A stretch of 64,000 nucleotides of DNA from Prunus persica (lineage: Eukaryota > Streptophyta > Magnoliopsida > Rosales > Rosaceae): NCBI RefSeq assembly GCF_000346465.2, contig NC_034010.1, positions 17,681,574 to 17,745,573 of the forward strand. The letters run 5' to 3'. Shown here piece after piece: positions 12,401 through 24,962 of this stretch; position 1 is the stretch's first letter; every line of letters starts with the position of its first letter. A program made the position numbers and the translations under genes. Under the pieces are notes generated by a model. The model ran no database searches. It was given only the letters and a program-made list of their open reading frames with translations, and was not told the DNA's origin.

Positions 12401-14803
12401 CAAATGCACCGGAGCGTAATGTAAATTTTGGTGGTAGGGACCCAAGGAATTTGGATCGTAGTTTCGATAGATCTCGTCCAGCTTCACCAGCCACGCGTGC
12501 ACATGCTCCAGCTTTAACACAAAATGTTCCTCAAGAAAAGGTGTTGACTGAAGACCGTCTCAGAGATATGTCCTTGGCAGCAATTAAAGAATTTTACAGG
12601 TATGTCCTTATCTCATGCATATGCTTCTGTTCTGATGTATTTGTGTTATTTTCTTAGGTTGATATTTCTCAGATGCGATAGTTTTTTAGGTGCTTGCTCA
12701 AAATCTGTGTATATGTAGAGTGTGATTTGTGTTGTATCTGTGAAAGAAAAGTAGAGCATGTGTGCTGTGCTTAGGGGAATGGATGGGACTTAGGACCAAT
12801 GGTTGGTAAACTTCCTTTTGCATAAATAGAACCTAGTATGTACTTGCTTGTTTCTATGGCTTTGAAACTGACGTCACAGGCAATTAAGTCTGTGGTGGAT
12901 GTATTTTTTCTTCTCCCCTAGGGCATAAAGCAGTGATTTCTACTTACTCTCGCATTCTTCTTGATAACCAACTTATCTACAATTGTTTGATTTGAGTTGG
13001 AAAATTCACTTCCTATGCAGTTGGTCAATTGTTTTAGTTGTGGTCTTGGTTGAACCGGATACTTGCATTTGTTTAAATCTTTATGGTTTTCCATGTCTAT
13101 CTTGAAAATTGGGCTTCAAGTGCTAATGTAGAGTGTTTTGGGAGCTTAGTTTTTATGCACAGCTTAGGAAAATTTGGAAATAAAGAATTTGGACCATTTA
13201 GCATGTAGCTACTAGCCACACAGGTTTATATGCGGGTGAAGAGAATCATAATGCTAATGTTTCTCAAATTTTTGGGATGGCTCTCTCTCCCTCTCTCTCT
13301 CTCAGAGAAATTGGACTTCACCTCACTATTATCAGAGTGCAATTGTGACTCGTTTAAAACGAGCACAAATGTGAAATTTATGGTTTTGCATTCATGGGTC
13401 TGAGAAACTCTGGGAAGTTATTTTGCAAGGAGAGATTGTAGACTATAGTGTTAACCTGCTTCTTTGGTAACATCATTTCAAAAATCTTGAATAATGTGAT
13501 CACTAAAGATCTGTATTTAATTAGTTGTATCCATTCTTGTTTCTGTTCCTCATACTTGATACTAGAGTCAGACCCATCTATGGTGGCTGCTTATCAGTCT
13601 TTGACATTAAAGAAATTAATACAATATCGTTGATGTCCAAAGTCTACTCATCGGCTTTCTAAGAATTCATGTTAGACAAGATTCTATGCTTTGGTCTGTG
13701 TATTGAAATTATTCACTTTTGGGATAGAGTAAAAGCATGGATCCATTTAGGAGTAGTAGCTAGACAGTGGTTTTATTTTATTTACGCACCTAATCTATGG
13801 TTTATATTGTTTATAGCTGTAATTGTAGCATGTTGGTTTGCGAAGACTAATTCCTTGTTTGTATTAACAACTGAAACCCATTGAAGTAAACTGGAATTTA
13901 GTTAACACTACCGGTTTTATATTACTGTTAAAATAATGAAGCACATAGATGAATCGAGGTTCTTTTCAACAACAAAAAAAGGTTCTATGGTGACTTTCAT
14001 TGAAATACATTGTTTATTATTCACCTCTCATATTATTAGATGGGTGCAATATATTTTTGTGCCTATTATGTGGGGGAAACTTTTGAAATGTTTTGTAGAA
14101 CTTGTGATATGTTATCTGTTAACTCTTGTTAAGATTTTCATAAGCTTTTTCTTAATTTATTTATTTTTCTTCATATTTCAGTGCCCGAGATGAGAAAGAG
14201 GTTGTTTTATGCATCAAAGAGTTGAACTCACCAAGCTTCCATCCATCAATGATATCTCTTTGGGTCACAGACTCTTTTGAGAGGAAGGACACGGAAAGAG
14301 ATCTCTTGGCAAAGCTTCTAGTGAACCTTACAAAGTCCCATGATGGCACTTTGAGTCAATCCCAGCTCATCAAAGGGTAGGAAAGTTTACTTTTTCATTT
14401 GGTTATCGAAATTGATGGCCTTCTGTATAGTGTGGGTTTTTCTTTTATTTAATTTCTTATTCATCTGCCCAGGTTTGAAACTGTTCTCTCTACCTTGGAG
14501 GATGCCGTGAATGATGCCCCTAAGGCACCGGAGTTTCTTGGCCTCATCTTTGCCAAAGTCATTCTAGAAAACGTTGTTGCCTTGAAACAGATTGGGCAAA
14601 TAATATATGAAGGTGGAGAGGAGCCAGGGCATCTTCTGGAAGTTGGGCTTGCGGGCGATGTTCTTGGAAATATCCTGGAGATTATCAAATTAGAGAAAGG
14701 AGATAGTGTTTTGAATGAGATTCGTACGGCCTCCAGCTTGCGGTTGGAGACTTTTCGGCCTCCAGATCCTCGCAGATCAAGGATACTAGAAAAGTTTATT
14801 TAG
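6481..14803 (+). CDS. EIF4G: Eukaryotic translation initiation factor 4G (eIF4G)
   Basis: This is the scaffold subunit of the cap-binding complex eIF4F, which joins eIF4E, eIF4A and eIF3 in the cytoplasm. Nine coding exons join in frame: 6481-6644, 6851-6990, 7129-7278, 7379-7452, 7567-7623, 7965-9359, 9487-12599, 14182-14376 and 14473-14803. They give 1872 residues, typical for the long plant eIF4G. The protein starts MSFNQSRSDKNETQYRKTGR, like plant homologues. A long low-complexity Pro/Gln/Ser region follows. The eIF4E-binding motif YxxxxL-hydrophobic is seen as YSRDFLL (Tyr about 1049). The MIF4G domain spans about 1218-1450 and the C-terminal MA3 domain about 1680-1800. All introns have GT-AG ends; intron 7 is the largest (12600-14181). 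No lesion was seen. The gene converges with the metacaspase gene. Confidence 0.96.
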
Positions 14804-15288
14804 AGAGGTAGTGATGCTCATTGTAATCCTGCTAGAAAAATTCATGGCTAGTGCTTTTAGGGTTCTAAATGAATTTGCAAAAATATATATATATTTTTCT
14901 TGGTGGAGGCAGGGTGGGAATTTATGTATGGAGTTATCATTCTCCATGTTTTAATGTTATTTCTTAAAAATATTTACTGCAGTTATGAAAGGTTCAATTG
15001 AGCATCGCATTTTATGGCCTCTCTTGTGATTGCCCTTCTGTTGTTCTGGTTGGACTCATAACAAGCTAGCTATTTTTGTGAAAACTACTCTAAAGCATTC
15101 GGCCCTGTAAAATTTCGTTGGAATTATAATTATGTATCCAATTTGTAGAACACAATGTTGGTTTTCAAAGACATGATTTGGATGTCTCATAAGGCTAGTT
15201 TTCCTATAAAAACTAGAAAGCATCATATTAGATGGAATTGAAATAACAAATTGGTATGTAAATATTAGATTGAGTGGATTTGAAACTA

Positions 15289-15653
15289 AGTGCCCGTTTG
15301 ACATTGCTTTTTTGGGGTGATAAGTGATTTTTTTAAAAAAATTAGGAAGTCCAGCTCGTTTGGTAAACTACGAAAAAATCATTTATTGTTAAAAATTGTT
15401 GTGAGAGAAAGCTATAAGGGAAAACAACTAATAAGATGCTTTTATTTTCTGATTATGCATGAATCAATTTAGAAGAGGCTGAGTTTGATGATTATGCAGG
15501 AATCATTTTTTAATTATGAGGAAATCAGTACCAACAACACTTTTTAACAAAAAATTTATTGAACGCCAAACTGCTTTCTCTCACAGTTGATTTCTCTCAA
15601 AGCAAATCTGATAGCAACTATTTTCACAACACAACAATGCCAAACTAGTCCTA
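15289..15653. mobile_element. hAT-like MITE
   Basis: The left end GTGCCCGTTTGACATTG and the right end CAATGCCAAACTAGTCCTA are imperfect inverted repeats of about 18-20 bp around 365 bp of AT-rich non-coding DNA. The GTTTG-centred ends are typical of plant hAT MITEs. No clean 8-bp target duplication could be fixed. Confidence 0.5.
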
Positions 15654-15789
15654 ATATATGAAGTAGTACATTGGAAATAATTATATGCAAAGAATCATTT
15701 GAAATTTGTTCATGTTTTTTTTTTTTTTTCATTTTCTTCTCATTTAAATCTTAACATGTATGGATTGATTGTCAAAACAAACAATTTAA

Positions 15790-15929
15790 TTTTTGTACGT
15801 TCGGGGTACACCTATACCATCCAATACACATGAGACATGTGGAAATATTTTCCAATACACATAGGATAGAAAAATAAAATATTTCTATGCATATTAGATG
15901 GTACAAGTGTACCCGAAACATACAAAAAA
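15790..15929. mobile_element. Small foldback element (about 140 bp)
   Basis: The left arm (TTTTGTACGTTCGGGGTACAC, with ACCATC further in) and the right arm (GATGGTAC, GTGTACCCGAAACATACAAAA) pair as a near-continuous hairpin with arms of about 38 bp. It is probably a MITE; the superfamily is undetermined. Confidence 0.5.
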
Positions 15930-16168
15930 TTTCTCCTAAATGAGCCCTAAAAGAAGCCGAACGATTTGAGTAATTTTCTTTCTTGCTTAAAGTTTAAGCT
16001 TCGTATATATCTCAGAAGAAAGTTAAAGCTTTGTATGGAAAAAGTAGGTGAAGTGTAGCCAAATCTTACAGTAATGTGCTTTTCATGCTCTACACGTCAT
16101 AAAGTGGGCATGAACACTTTCTGAGAGGTACTTGCAAATTTGCAATCCATTTTATCAAGACATACAAA

Positions 16169-16170
<2 letters not shown>

Positions 16171-16204
<34 letters not shown>
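16171..16204. repeat. (AT)n microsatellite
   Basis: Seventeen uninterrupted AT units. Similar AT tracts lie at 18797-18822 (metacaspase intron 1) and 24929-24959. Confidence 0.95.
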
Positions 16205-16206
<2 letters not shown>

Positions 16207-17195
16207 GATGGTACAAAAAGCATTAAGATTTCTATGCTTTAGGGTCGACCAATGCTCACTAAAAGATTTAAAGATTCTGTTCTTCTTCTGGCTATGGTGT
16301 TAAAAAATCTTTTCTTCACTTGCCCACTAAGTTTCTTTTGGATACAAAGCAAGAGCACTTGCAGCAGCAAAGAGGGCATTGATGGTTTCTTAGCGTTCGA
16401 TTGCCTCAAGTACAGTCATGCTGTGGCTTTACTGGGAAGAAAATATGATGTCCAGTTCATGTTCGAGACCTTTTGCATATGGAATTCCATATGGTACGTT
16501 TAATTTGTTTATATTAGTGACATGACTGCAAAATTTGTTGTTTGTTTACATCATTTTTATGAGTCCTCCATTATCTCTTTTACTGTCTTATTTATTTCCC
16601 CCTCTTCAATAATTTTTTTTTATTTAACCAAAAGCAAAAACCGTGTCTTCCTCTTCTAACAGCAAATAATTAAGTGCCTAATTCTTTCATTGCTTAAACA
16701 AGCAAAGAGAACTCCAAACTTTTATAAACGAAAATGACAAAAAGCCATTAATTTCAGAATTTCTATATGATAAAATAAACAAATATATATTACTTATTAT
16801 TATTAATAAAAATATTATCTGTTTTTTTTCTTCTCTAAAATTCTCCCCAAATGGCCATAGAATCATACTAGTTTTTTCTTTTTCCCCATAATCTAACCCG
16901 AGACAAAGTCCTAAAACAATCAATTTAAACGATAACACAAACAGAGTTTGTTTCGCTGTGGTTGTGCTTTGACATTCAAAGTGCTAGTCGGTGGGTGTAC
17001 AAGAATTTTGCTTAACACTAAATTTTTAATACCAGAAAAGTAAGATGTAGACACACGGTTCAAAAAATCTATAGCCTAAAATAGTATAGGAAGAATCTAT
17101 TTATTACTCATCAAAGGAGTTGTATCATCAAGAATGTATAGCCTAAAATACGTTCTCTGAAAAGTAATATCTGTTAATCATATAGACAGAAAAAA

Positions 17196-20100
17196 TTATA
17201 GGGAGAAAGGCTTTGTATACACATCGAATGGCTCGCAGGCAGTTAATTGCGGCTCCTGCAACAAAGCAAAACAGAATGGTACATCAGTCTCTATAAATTC
17301 ATTAAAACCAACGAGTTGGATGCCAATACACTAACGAGCCTGTCACAAGATCATTTGGTGCGTGCTCATGCCTTGAAGTCAAGTGCAAATTGAACTTGTC
17401 TCTATGCTTTCCTATAGAAAACTCGAGTGGAAATTTACCCCTATTTCCATATGTTGGTATTACTATATCATCATTTAATTTCAAAAACTACTAAAAACAA
17501 GTCGTGCAAGCTGATACCTGTCTCAACCCGCCAGTGTCACTGCCTCCTGTCAGAAGCATCCCAAGGAGAGATGTAACACCACCACCACCACCACCAAGGA
17601 GAGATGTAACACCACCACCAAGGCCACTACCACTACCTGTACTTCGAAGAGTAGAACGCATAGAATTGAGTATGCTTCCATATGTGCCCGCTTGTCCACG
17701 TTCAATTGCTTGGATGAAGCAGAAAGTCATGGCACCTGTTGACGTGATCTTTGATAGAGCCTGTTCCCAATAAAGCATGAGATCAGACATGCTCTACTTG
17801 AGATTTAAACTATAATTTTATAAACTCTAGACCTCTTTTATCTTTTCAAACTTACAGATGTATCAGCAGAAGTCTGATCATCATCACAACCACTGAACGA
17901 AATGACTTCTCCTCCACTTGTGCCTTTCCATACACCTGATCGAGGGCGATGATCCTCCCATACATATCGTCCATTCCTAAATCAAGAAAGGAAATTTATC
18001 CGTAGTAAGAAATCCCTACTTTAGACAAGGAGTAATCAAGTAGGTAGACACAGAAAGGAAACTTATCCATAGTAAGAAATCCCTACCTATTGCAGATTGT
18101 TAAAAAAATTTAATGGAAAGGAAACTAACCTGTCCATTCGACAAAGGAATGGCAAATCTAGTACAGTGCCGCTATGACAAGCATCTATTATTGCATGAAG
18201 CTTAACCCCATGAGGAATGGGCCTTACAATCACTGCATTTATCTCATCATCAACAATCATACCCTGAGTTTCGAAGTCAAGGGGACAAAGGGTTTCATCA
18301 TATCCATCTACTTCATCACCATTATAATTCCTCTGTCGTGAACCATGACCAGAGTAATGAAACAGGAGGGAGTCACCAGGTTGACAGCCTTGTACAAGCC
18401 AATGTAATGCCATTCTAATGTTGTATTTGTTTGGAATCTTGGATGGGTGAGTTTCTTCTTCTGCAGTTCAAAATATGGGTACAAATTATGAGTAGACATG
18501 TTATTAAACATAAGAAAAAGAAATATATTCACCAAAGGGTTTGGAAATTGAATTAGAGCATCAAGAAAAATTGAAAATTACTGTGTATTTGAATGCTAAT
18601 TATTCTATATTGAAAAGACAAGAACTTTCAAAAAGAAAAATGGAATCAAACTACTTCTTTAAAACTTTTAGCAGATCAGTTCCTACACAAACATTTTCTC
18701 TGTGTCACTTTGTCAGAAGAAGAAGGAGAGAAATTCTGATATTGGGAGGGCAAAAGACTATCGAAGAAATATATATTATATAAATCATTAGTGTTACATA
18801 TATATATATATATATATATATACATACACATATATACACATATGAAGACACCTACAAAATGATACACCAGCAGAAATGTTCCTTTTTATCAACTACCGAT
18901 GATGAGCAGAGTGAAGCCACATGACAAAAAACTACTTAACGTGATTTTAGTGCTTTCAACTGTTAAATGACAACAATACAAAAGCTGCAAAATTTTAATT
19001 CTGATAGAACCAAAAAAAAAAAAAAAAAGATCCTGTAAATACTCAAGCCGTCTGCCTGCCTTCAGTTGGAATAAATGTTCCCCATGCACATATCTACTAC
19101 TCGCCATAGGCCATCTCAAGTTTTATTCTCTTAGTTATTTTTCAGAAGTGCACTAAGCCAAATATCACACACAGCCATAGGGCACTCTACGTCCTAGATC
19201 AGCTCTGTGATATCCTACAAACAAGATCTACACGGTTCCTGTGAACTGTACAAGCTCAGCTTGAGAGAGTCACAAAAAGATCCAAGGTCCAGAAAAGAAT
19301 TAAGTCCATTGATGATCTAACTATCAAATCATGCACAACAAATTGTACCTACAAGTTCCCATACAACACGCCTTTTATCAGGCTAATTGTCAGTAACTGA
19401 TTTGTTCAGCTAGACAGCACCTTAAGTTTATCGTTTTCCAGATAAGTAATTTCTTGTGATGTTCTTGAAAGAAGCTCAAGAGTCATAGAATGATTACTAA
19501 AATCAAAGTGTCTTCTACAATTAGTTAGGTACATAATATACCATATATAATGCACGCATTGCGAATTCAACTCCTAGTTGTTAACAGAATTTTGGGTTGT
19601 TCTTTCTTCTTTATCCCCACAAGCACAAATTTCCCTTTAAATGCCCAAAAACCCTTCACTAATATCTTCACTTCTCTGCTAAGTTAAATGGCCAAACATC
19701 CTATTTGGAACTTCTAATTGATAGGATTCACAGCTGCTTTTCTCATCCAAACCTTCTTCTCACAAACACTAGCCAAACATATCATAAATGATCCACTTTC
19801 CTACTTGAAACTTGTACCTGCAATATTCAGCTGCATATCTCATCCTAACTGATGCAGGAGCATCTACAAGGCTGTCCAAGACTGCTTGAGCCCACTAGCG
19901 AACTAGGTTAGGGTTCTAGTTAATTTGGGGATTTTAATTACTTTATTATCTTCTTATTTGTCACATTTGCTTTTATGCCTTACGTTATTGAAGTAGTCGT
20001 AGTAGGGCTAGGATTTATTTAAGTAGTCCTAGCAGAACTAGGATTAGTAAGTTTCTTAATAGCTAAAAAACAGACTATTAAGAGAGACTCTGTATACAGT

Positions 20101-23100
20101 TTTTATCAATTTCATTTAAAAAAATCAGATTAAAGATCCATGCAGACATGGATACAGAAAATTAGACCTCATAAATTCTGTAACCAATAAAAGATCCAAT
20201 TCAGTTATACGTAAAATCAGGCAAAAAGGCTCTCCACCCCTATATATTTCCTACCCATCATAGTATGGCCAAGGTTGGCTTTATATTTTCCTGATTCTGA
20301 AGACATGCGCTTCCTTTGCCATATTGTGTCCAAAAAGCATTTGAAAATGAAAGTTGCCAGTACTTTTCAGTAGAATTACTGAACACAATTACAAAGTTTT
20401 AACCTTTAAGGAACATATTTCTTAACTCATCATTGGATTTTGGCTTTTCATCACCCTGTTCCTCAGTTTTTGGTTTATTTGCAGTCTGACCAAGTGAAAG
20501 GATATTCCTGGGAGTTGCAAATGTGTTCCTACCCCTCAGCTGGACATTGTCGCTTCCTCGAGTATGAGTAGACTGCAGTGCTCGATGTGCCCTAGATCCA
20601 TTGGAGGTCTCAGCAGATTCCCTAGACTCAGATCCCCTGGCATGTTCTTTTTTCCCCTGCTTCGGATCTGATCATGCAATGCTCAGCTTCTTTCCAAGGA
20701 GCCTTTGCTTATTTTTTGCTACAGCTGCAACGAGGTGTGCATCATCTGAAAAATCCACAAATGCCATTTCCCTTGGCTTTCCAGTGAACTTGTCATGCAG
20801 TATTCTAATAGCAACCACTCCCCCAACATCACCGAAGATTTGATGCAGATGTTCTTCATTTGCCTTAGAGGGAAAATTTAATACAAATGCAGTGCACTGA
20901 TCAGCATGTACTTTTGTTTTCTCTGAAACAGGCTCTTTCATCGGTTGCTCATTTTCTACATCTGGTTTGTCACCCTTGGCTTTGATCTTTTCCTCTGTAT
21001 TTTGTTCAAAGGAGTTCAGAATCTCAGAATCCTTCCCATGTGCTTTCTTTATCTTTTGAGCTGCATTCTTTTGCCACTTTGCTGGATATTGTTCATCAGG
21101 TATCTCTGAAACTTGCTTTCTCTTGTCACAAGCATTCTTCTTGAAATAATCATCCCCCTCGCCTGTAAATTTGGTTTCTTGTTGTGACTTAAATAATTGT
21201 TGCCCTTCCAGACGAGGAGAGACCTTTTGTACAGCATGGTCAAAATCATCCAACGAACCAAACTCCCTCTCAAAGCATAACCACAAGTGGCAGATGTCCT
21301 CTGAACCAGTTGCGGGAAATCTTTTAGCATCTCCTACATAGAGACTGAACTGCATTCACATGCCCCAATTCAGTTTCCATTGCTATATAACCTTGCCATG
21401 CTTCCAGCATTGAATCACGAATCTTAAGTAAACTTTCCCAAACTTCGCGAGCTGCCAGTAAGTCCTTAGGTAGATTTAGCTCTAGACAGGCCCAATAAGC
21501 ATGCAAACGTAACAAACCATCTGTGATCTTCAGGTTTGCTGAAAAGTAATCTGAAGCATTCTGAAAGGTTTCCCTTATTAATGAATAATCCAAGACGTTC
21601 TCTCCTTCAACTGGGCATGAGAGTCTTCTTCTTAGGCCATCTACGCGGGTGAGGTATAAATTCAGGTACTCATTGAGGGTTAAAATGCATTGCAGGGACT
21701 TCTCAAACACGGTAGAAATCTCTTTCTCAGAAGCATGACCACGCTCTAACAAAAGCAAATATCGGACACAAAGTTCTCCAACACATGGGCAATTCTTTAC
21801 GGCCCTGGAATAAACGTTGGTTATAATACTTCCAACCTTCAATGTTTCATCCAAATAGTGAGTATATTCAAGCCAGAGATAACTGGATATAGGAAAGTCA
21901 GTAATAGCACGTTCATACAACATATCCTGCCGAAGCAGTTAATGAAATTTTGAAGTCCTTCTGAGTCAGACATACCTTGCCGACAAATCTGTTTTTCAAG
22001 ATGAAAGCTAGCATTATACAATTCCAACGCTTTTTGGTATACTGAGGCAACATGGGATGAAATCCCATCCAGGTCACTGGAGCCAGCATCAAGAATGTTT
22101 CCTCGTTCCACTTCCCATGCCTTGTAATCCAAAAGTGTTGACCTCATATCAACATGGGGGACTGACAACTGATGGTGGAATAAATTACGAATGAGCTGAA
22201 TTTGCTTTTCTCTTGCCTGATTGTCAGTCTCATAACAAAATATAGCTTGTTCAAATTCCCTGTACCCTTCCCATAGTTTATTGCCTTCAGAAACATGCAA
22301 ACCAGCTGCAGTAAGAGCCCGTTCAAATAGGTTTCTTGCCTTCAAAATACCAGCAGACGAACATTCTCTTACTGAGGGATCATTTTGTTGAACAAAATAC
22401 AAGTAGTCATGCCAAAGAGAGATGGACAGATACTCAAAGACTCCTTGCTCATAAAGCTTTTCAATAGCAGGAAAAGCATGAGACCCTGTGGACCCAATCC
22501 TGCCACATAGAAGGGGTTAACGGAAACAGCTCATTCATGGCTTCCATTGCTTGCCTCAGCTTTACAATGTCGGCCATTTGCCTCAAAATCTTTATGTATT
22601 GGACATGACCATTGTAGTTGCCACGATTGATCGAGAGCTCGGCTTCTAGGGTTTGGAGCTGCAGGTTTTTCTGGGCTTGGTCCCCGTCCTCCAAGCCAGA
22701 ATCAGAGTCAGAATCTGAGGAGCTAGGGTCTTGGTCAGGGAGGTCCGGCATGGGTTGTTCTCCATTGTTGTCTTCTTCGGAAGTACCGGTCTGTGGTTCA
22801 GGGTTTACAGTTTCTTCTTCCATCTATGATCTCACTTGGTATTGTTTCTTTCTTTCTTCCACTGAGACCAAATTGTAAGCTTTTTACTTTTATGTCTTAT
22901 GTTCTTTAAGCAGTCCTAGTAGGGCTAGGAATTATCAAGTAGTCCTAGTAGAACTAAGATTTATTAGGTTTCTTGCGCTAGAACTCAATTATTTCCATTC
23001 ACGGTTTGATTTTACAGCCGCTGAAAAGCAGCTCAGCCCTACTGCCCTGCACCCCTAACCTTTTTTCTCACAAACATTACCCCTAAAGCCTCAACCTTTA

Positions 23101-23728
23101 TGGCCTAAAATATCTAAATCAAAAGTTTTTTTCAATTGGGCATCTTCAAAACATATGAAATCAAATCACACCACCAGAGACCAAATCAAATCACATTGCA
23201 AAATTTGCAGTCAATCAAAACAGAACATATATTCACATGCACAAGAAGAACCCATATTCACAATTACTACACAACTATGTTTATGTTATGCATATGCAAA
23301 CTGAATATACCAGTGAGCATGACAATGGAATCTTCTGGAAAGTGGAACTTGTTGATGAGGAGAAACCGCATGCACTTGGCATCATTGATGCAACCCTTTA
23401 GCTCGTGTCTCGAGTATTTGTACGAGATCCCACAGATCACAGCCTTCTTCCGGCCGTGCGCGTTGGGGGGAGGGCCTGGCGGCGCGTGGGAGTAAGGGGA
23501 AGGAGGGGGAGGCGCTTGAGAGTATGGTGAGTGATGGGAAGGCGCGTGTGAGTATGAAGATGGAGGTGTAGGCGCGTGGGAGGAGGCAGGTGGTGGGAGG
23601 GTGCGTGGGTCGGCGATTAGGGTGACAGCCTGGCAGAGGGCGCAGCGGATGGACTCGGCGCCGGGGGGCAGCTGGAGCGGAGTGCGGCAGTTGGAGCAGT
23701 TCACCAGCATATACATGGTCGCCGCCAA
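17196..23728 (-). CDS. MCA1: Type I metacaspase with LSD1-type zinc-finger prodomain
   Basis: A cysteine peptidase of clan CD cleaving after Arg/Lys; plant type I metacaspases are linked to programmed cell death and aggregate clearance. Five exons join in frame on the minus strand: 23728-23311, 18460-18130, 17976-17856, 17760-17518 and 17255-17196 (the last boundary may be off by one base). They give about 390 residues. The prodomain has an LSD1-like zinc finger (CSNC ... CALC) and a Pro/Ser/Ala/His-rich stretch with repeated YSHAP/YSQAP. The catalytic dyad is His178 in YSGHG and Cys234 in DACHSG. The tail is glycine-rich and ends KPFSL. MAAT at 23728 or the Met four residues later could be the start. 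Intron 1 is about 4.85 kb and holds a SART3 retropseudogene on the same strand; the phase across it is correct (T|E-E-E-T), so the intron still looks removable. Confidence 0.93.
19957..20064 (-). repeat. Left copy of LTR-like direct repeat flanking the SART3 retrocopy
   Basis: This stretch and 22871-22980 align along their whole length in direct orientation with scattered mismatches. They share CTTTTATG.CTTA, AGTAGGGCTAGG, AAGTAGTCCTAG and AGAACTA.GATT followed by TTTCTT. The copies are about 2.9 kb apart and bracket the SART3-like sequence. If the carrier was an LTR element read on the minus strand, this would be part of the 3' LTR. Confidence 0.7.
20403..22823 (-). pseudogene. SART3: Processed (intronless) pseudogene of SART3/Prp24-like U4/U6 recycling factor
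   Basis: The family's functional members reanneal U4 and U6 snRNAs in the nucleus. From ATG at 22823 the minus strand encodes an acidic Ser/Asp N-terminus and HAT repeats (FERALTAAG, VYQKALELY, MLYERAITDF, VFEKSLQC). It ends with one RRM containing VVAIRILHDKFTGK and the tail ELRNMFLKG before a stop near 20403. No introns interrupt about 2.4 kb of coding sequence, although plant genes of this family normally have many. Visible lesions are a deletion with frameshift near 22490 (after MWQDW), a deletion with frameshift near 21925, a short deletion and frameshift near 21350, and a CGA-to-TGA-type stop after KKLSIA near 20673. A clear poly(A) tail was not found. It lies wholly in metacaspase intron 1, on the same strand. 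Confidence 0.88.
22859..22871 (-). promoter_or_regulatory. Possible tRNA-iMet primer-binding site next to the right LTR-like repeat
   Basis: On the minus strand this reads TTGGTCTCAGTGG, directly inside the right repeat and ahead of the SART3 start. It matches the usual plant LTR-element PBS core TGGTATCAGAGC at 9 of 12 positions. This is suggestive only, because short matches arise by chance. Confidence 0.35.
22871..22980 (-). repeat. Right copy of LTR-like direct repeat flanking the SART3 retrocopy
   Basis: Partner of 19957-20064. The inner edge is 47 bp upstream of the SART3-like ATG. The outer continuation (22981-23100) no longer resembles the left copy clearly, so full LTR boundaries and a target-site duplication could not be set. 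Confidence 0.7.
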
Positions 23729-24359
23729 ATTGGAATTTTGAGAGAAGGGTAGGAGTAGAATGGGAATGCAATTGAATTTATGGATTCTTGTGATTGTTCA
23801 GAGAGAGATGTAAACTGGGTTTTGGATTGGAAACTACGGTGACTGCAAAATTGGATTATTAGAGAGAGAGAGAGATGCGGGATTTCATTTTCTTTTTTGT
23901 AAATCATGTCATGTGTTAATTAAGTACCAAACATCCATTTGTATATTCAAATACAAACCAAACTTTAATATTTGACACGATAAACCCATTGAACCGTATT
24001 ACTCGATGAAAGCAATCATTATCTACATTTCACGAGACGTGCACGACTTATAGGTTTGATGTAAAGAAAAAGAAAACAATAGCCTAATGTTTAAGGTTAT
24101 TTATGAGATAAAATTTGAAATGGCATGACTTGATTCAAAAACAAATAAAAATCAAGGATTAAATGTTAAAATAGTCTTTGTGTTTTATAATATTGGTCAA
24201 TTTAATTTATGTATTTTTAATTTGGCACCTGTGTTTAGGACAGTTAATCAATGTGATCAAATCCATTAAATTTATATTTTTTAAAAATATAAAAATTATT
24301 TAAATATTAATATATACTAGTCTCTCCGCACGTGCTTCCGTTTCTGATATATATACGTA

Positions 24360-24740
24360 TAGTCCCTTCCTATTGAGAGATTTTTTAAATAATTTTATTT
24401 GAGGGATGCCCTTTAGGGTACCTTATAATTTTTTTTCCAATGATCCAAACCATATATTTTTTAGGTCTTCATTCATAGATCATCCTTACAAAAAATTAGA
24501 CAAATCGAAAACTGTTTTGACATCCAATTGTGTCCTACAAAACTAATGAACACAGTGCTTCAAGAAAGTACTAAAATTTCAATAACTCAATTGAATGGTC
24601 AAATGATATCGGATTCAAGTGATTTTTTTGTAGAGATGATCTTTGAATGAGTATCTACAAAATAGACGATTTGGATTAGTGAAATACAATCTGTAGTGGA
24701 CCTTATAAAGAGTGTCCCTCAATAGAAACTCTCTGTATAT
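24360..24740. mobile_element. Imperfect foldback MITE
   Basis: The left side (TATTGAGAG ... TTTGAGGGATGCCCTTT) and right side (AAAGAGTGTCCCTCAATAG, then AAACTCTCTGTAT) are inverted relative to each other. The arms are degenerate and no target duplication was identified. Confidence 0.4.
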
Positions 24741-24924
24741 ATATATATATATTGAATTCAATAAATCAATAAATACAAAAAATCAACAAAAGAGCCACAT
24801 CGCAAATTCATAAGGTCATAAAAAAATAATTAAAAACTTGAATTTTTGATAATTTAATCAAGTAATTGCAGTTTGCAATTTTTACATGTATATTTTTATA
24901 TAAAAATAGTGATTATATTTTGCC

Positions 24925-24962
<38 letters not shown>

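Larger units (their letters stand above)
14804..17195. other. Intergenic region between convergent eIF4G and metacaspase genes
   Basis: Nothing here is convincingly coding. It holds the eIF4G 3' flank, a hAT-like MITE (15289-15653), a small foldback (15790-15929), an (AT)n tract at 16171-16204 and AT-rich filler. The frame at 16252-16503 resembles no family I know. Confidence 0.6.

Noticed and set aside
12302..12520. Minus-strand 72-codon frame antisense to eIF4G exon 7
   Set aside because: Antisense shadow of a confirmed coding exon without known motifs.
16252..16503. 83-codon open frame downstream of eIF4G
   Set aside because: No recognisable motif, AT-rich composition like its surroundings, and no splice partner.
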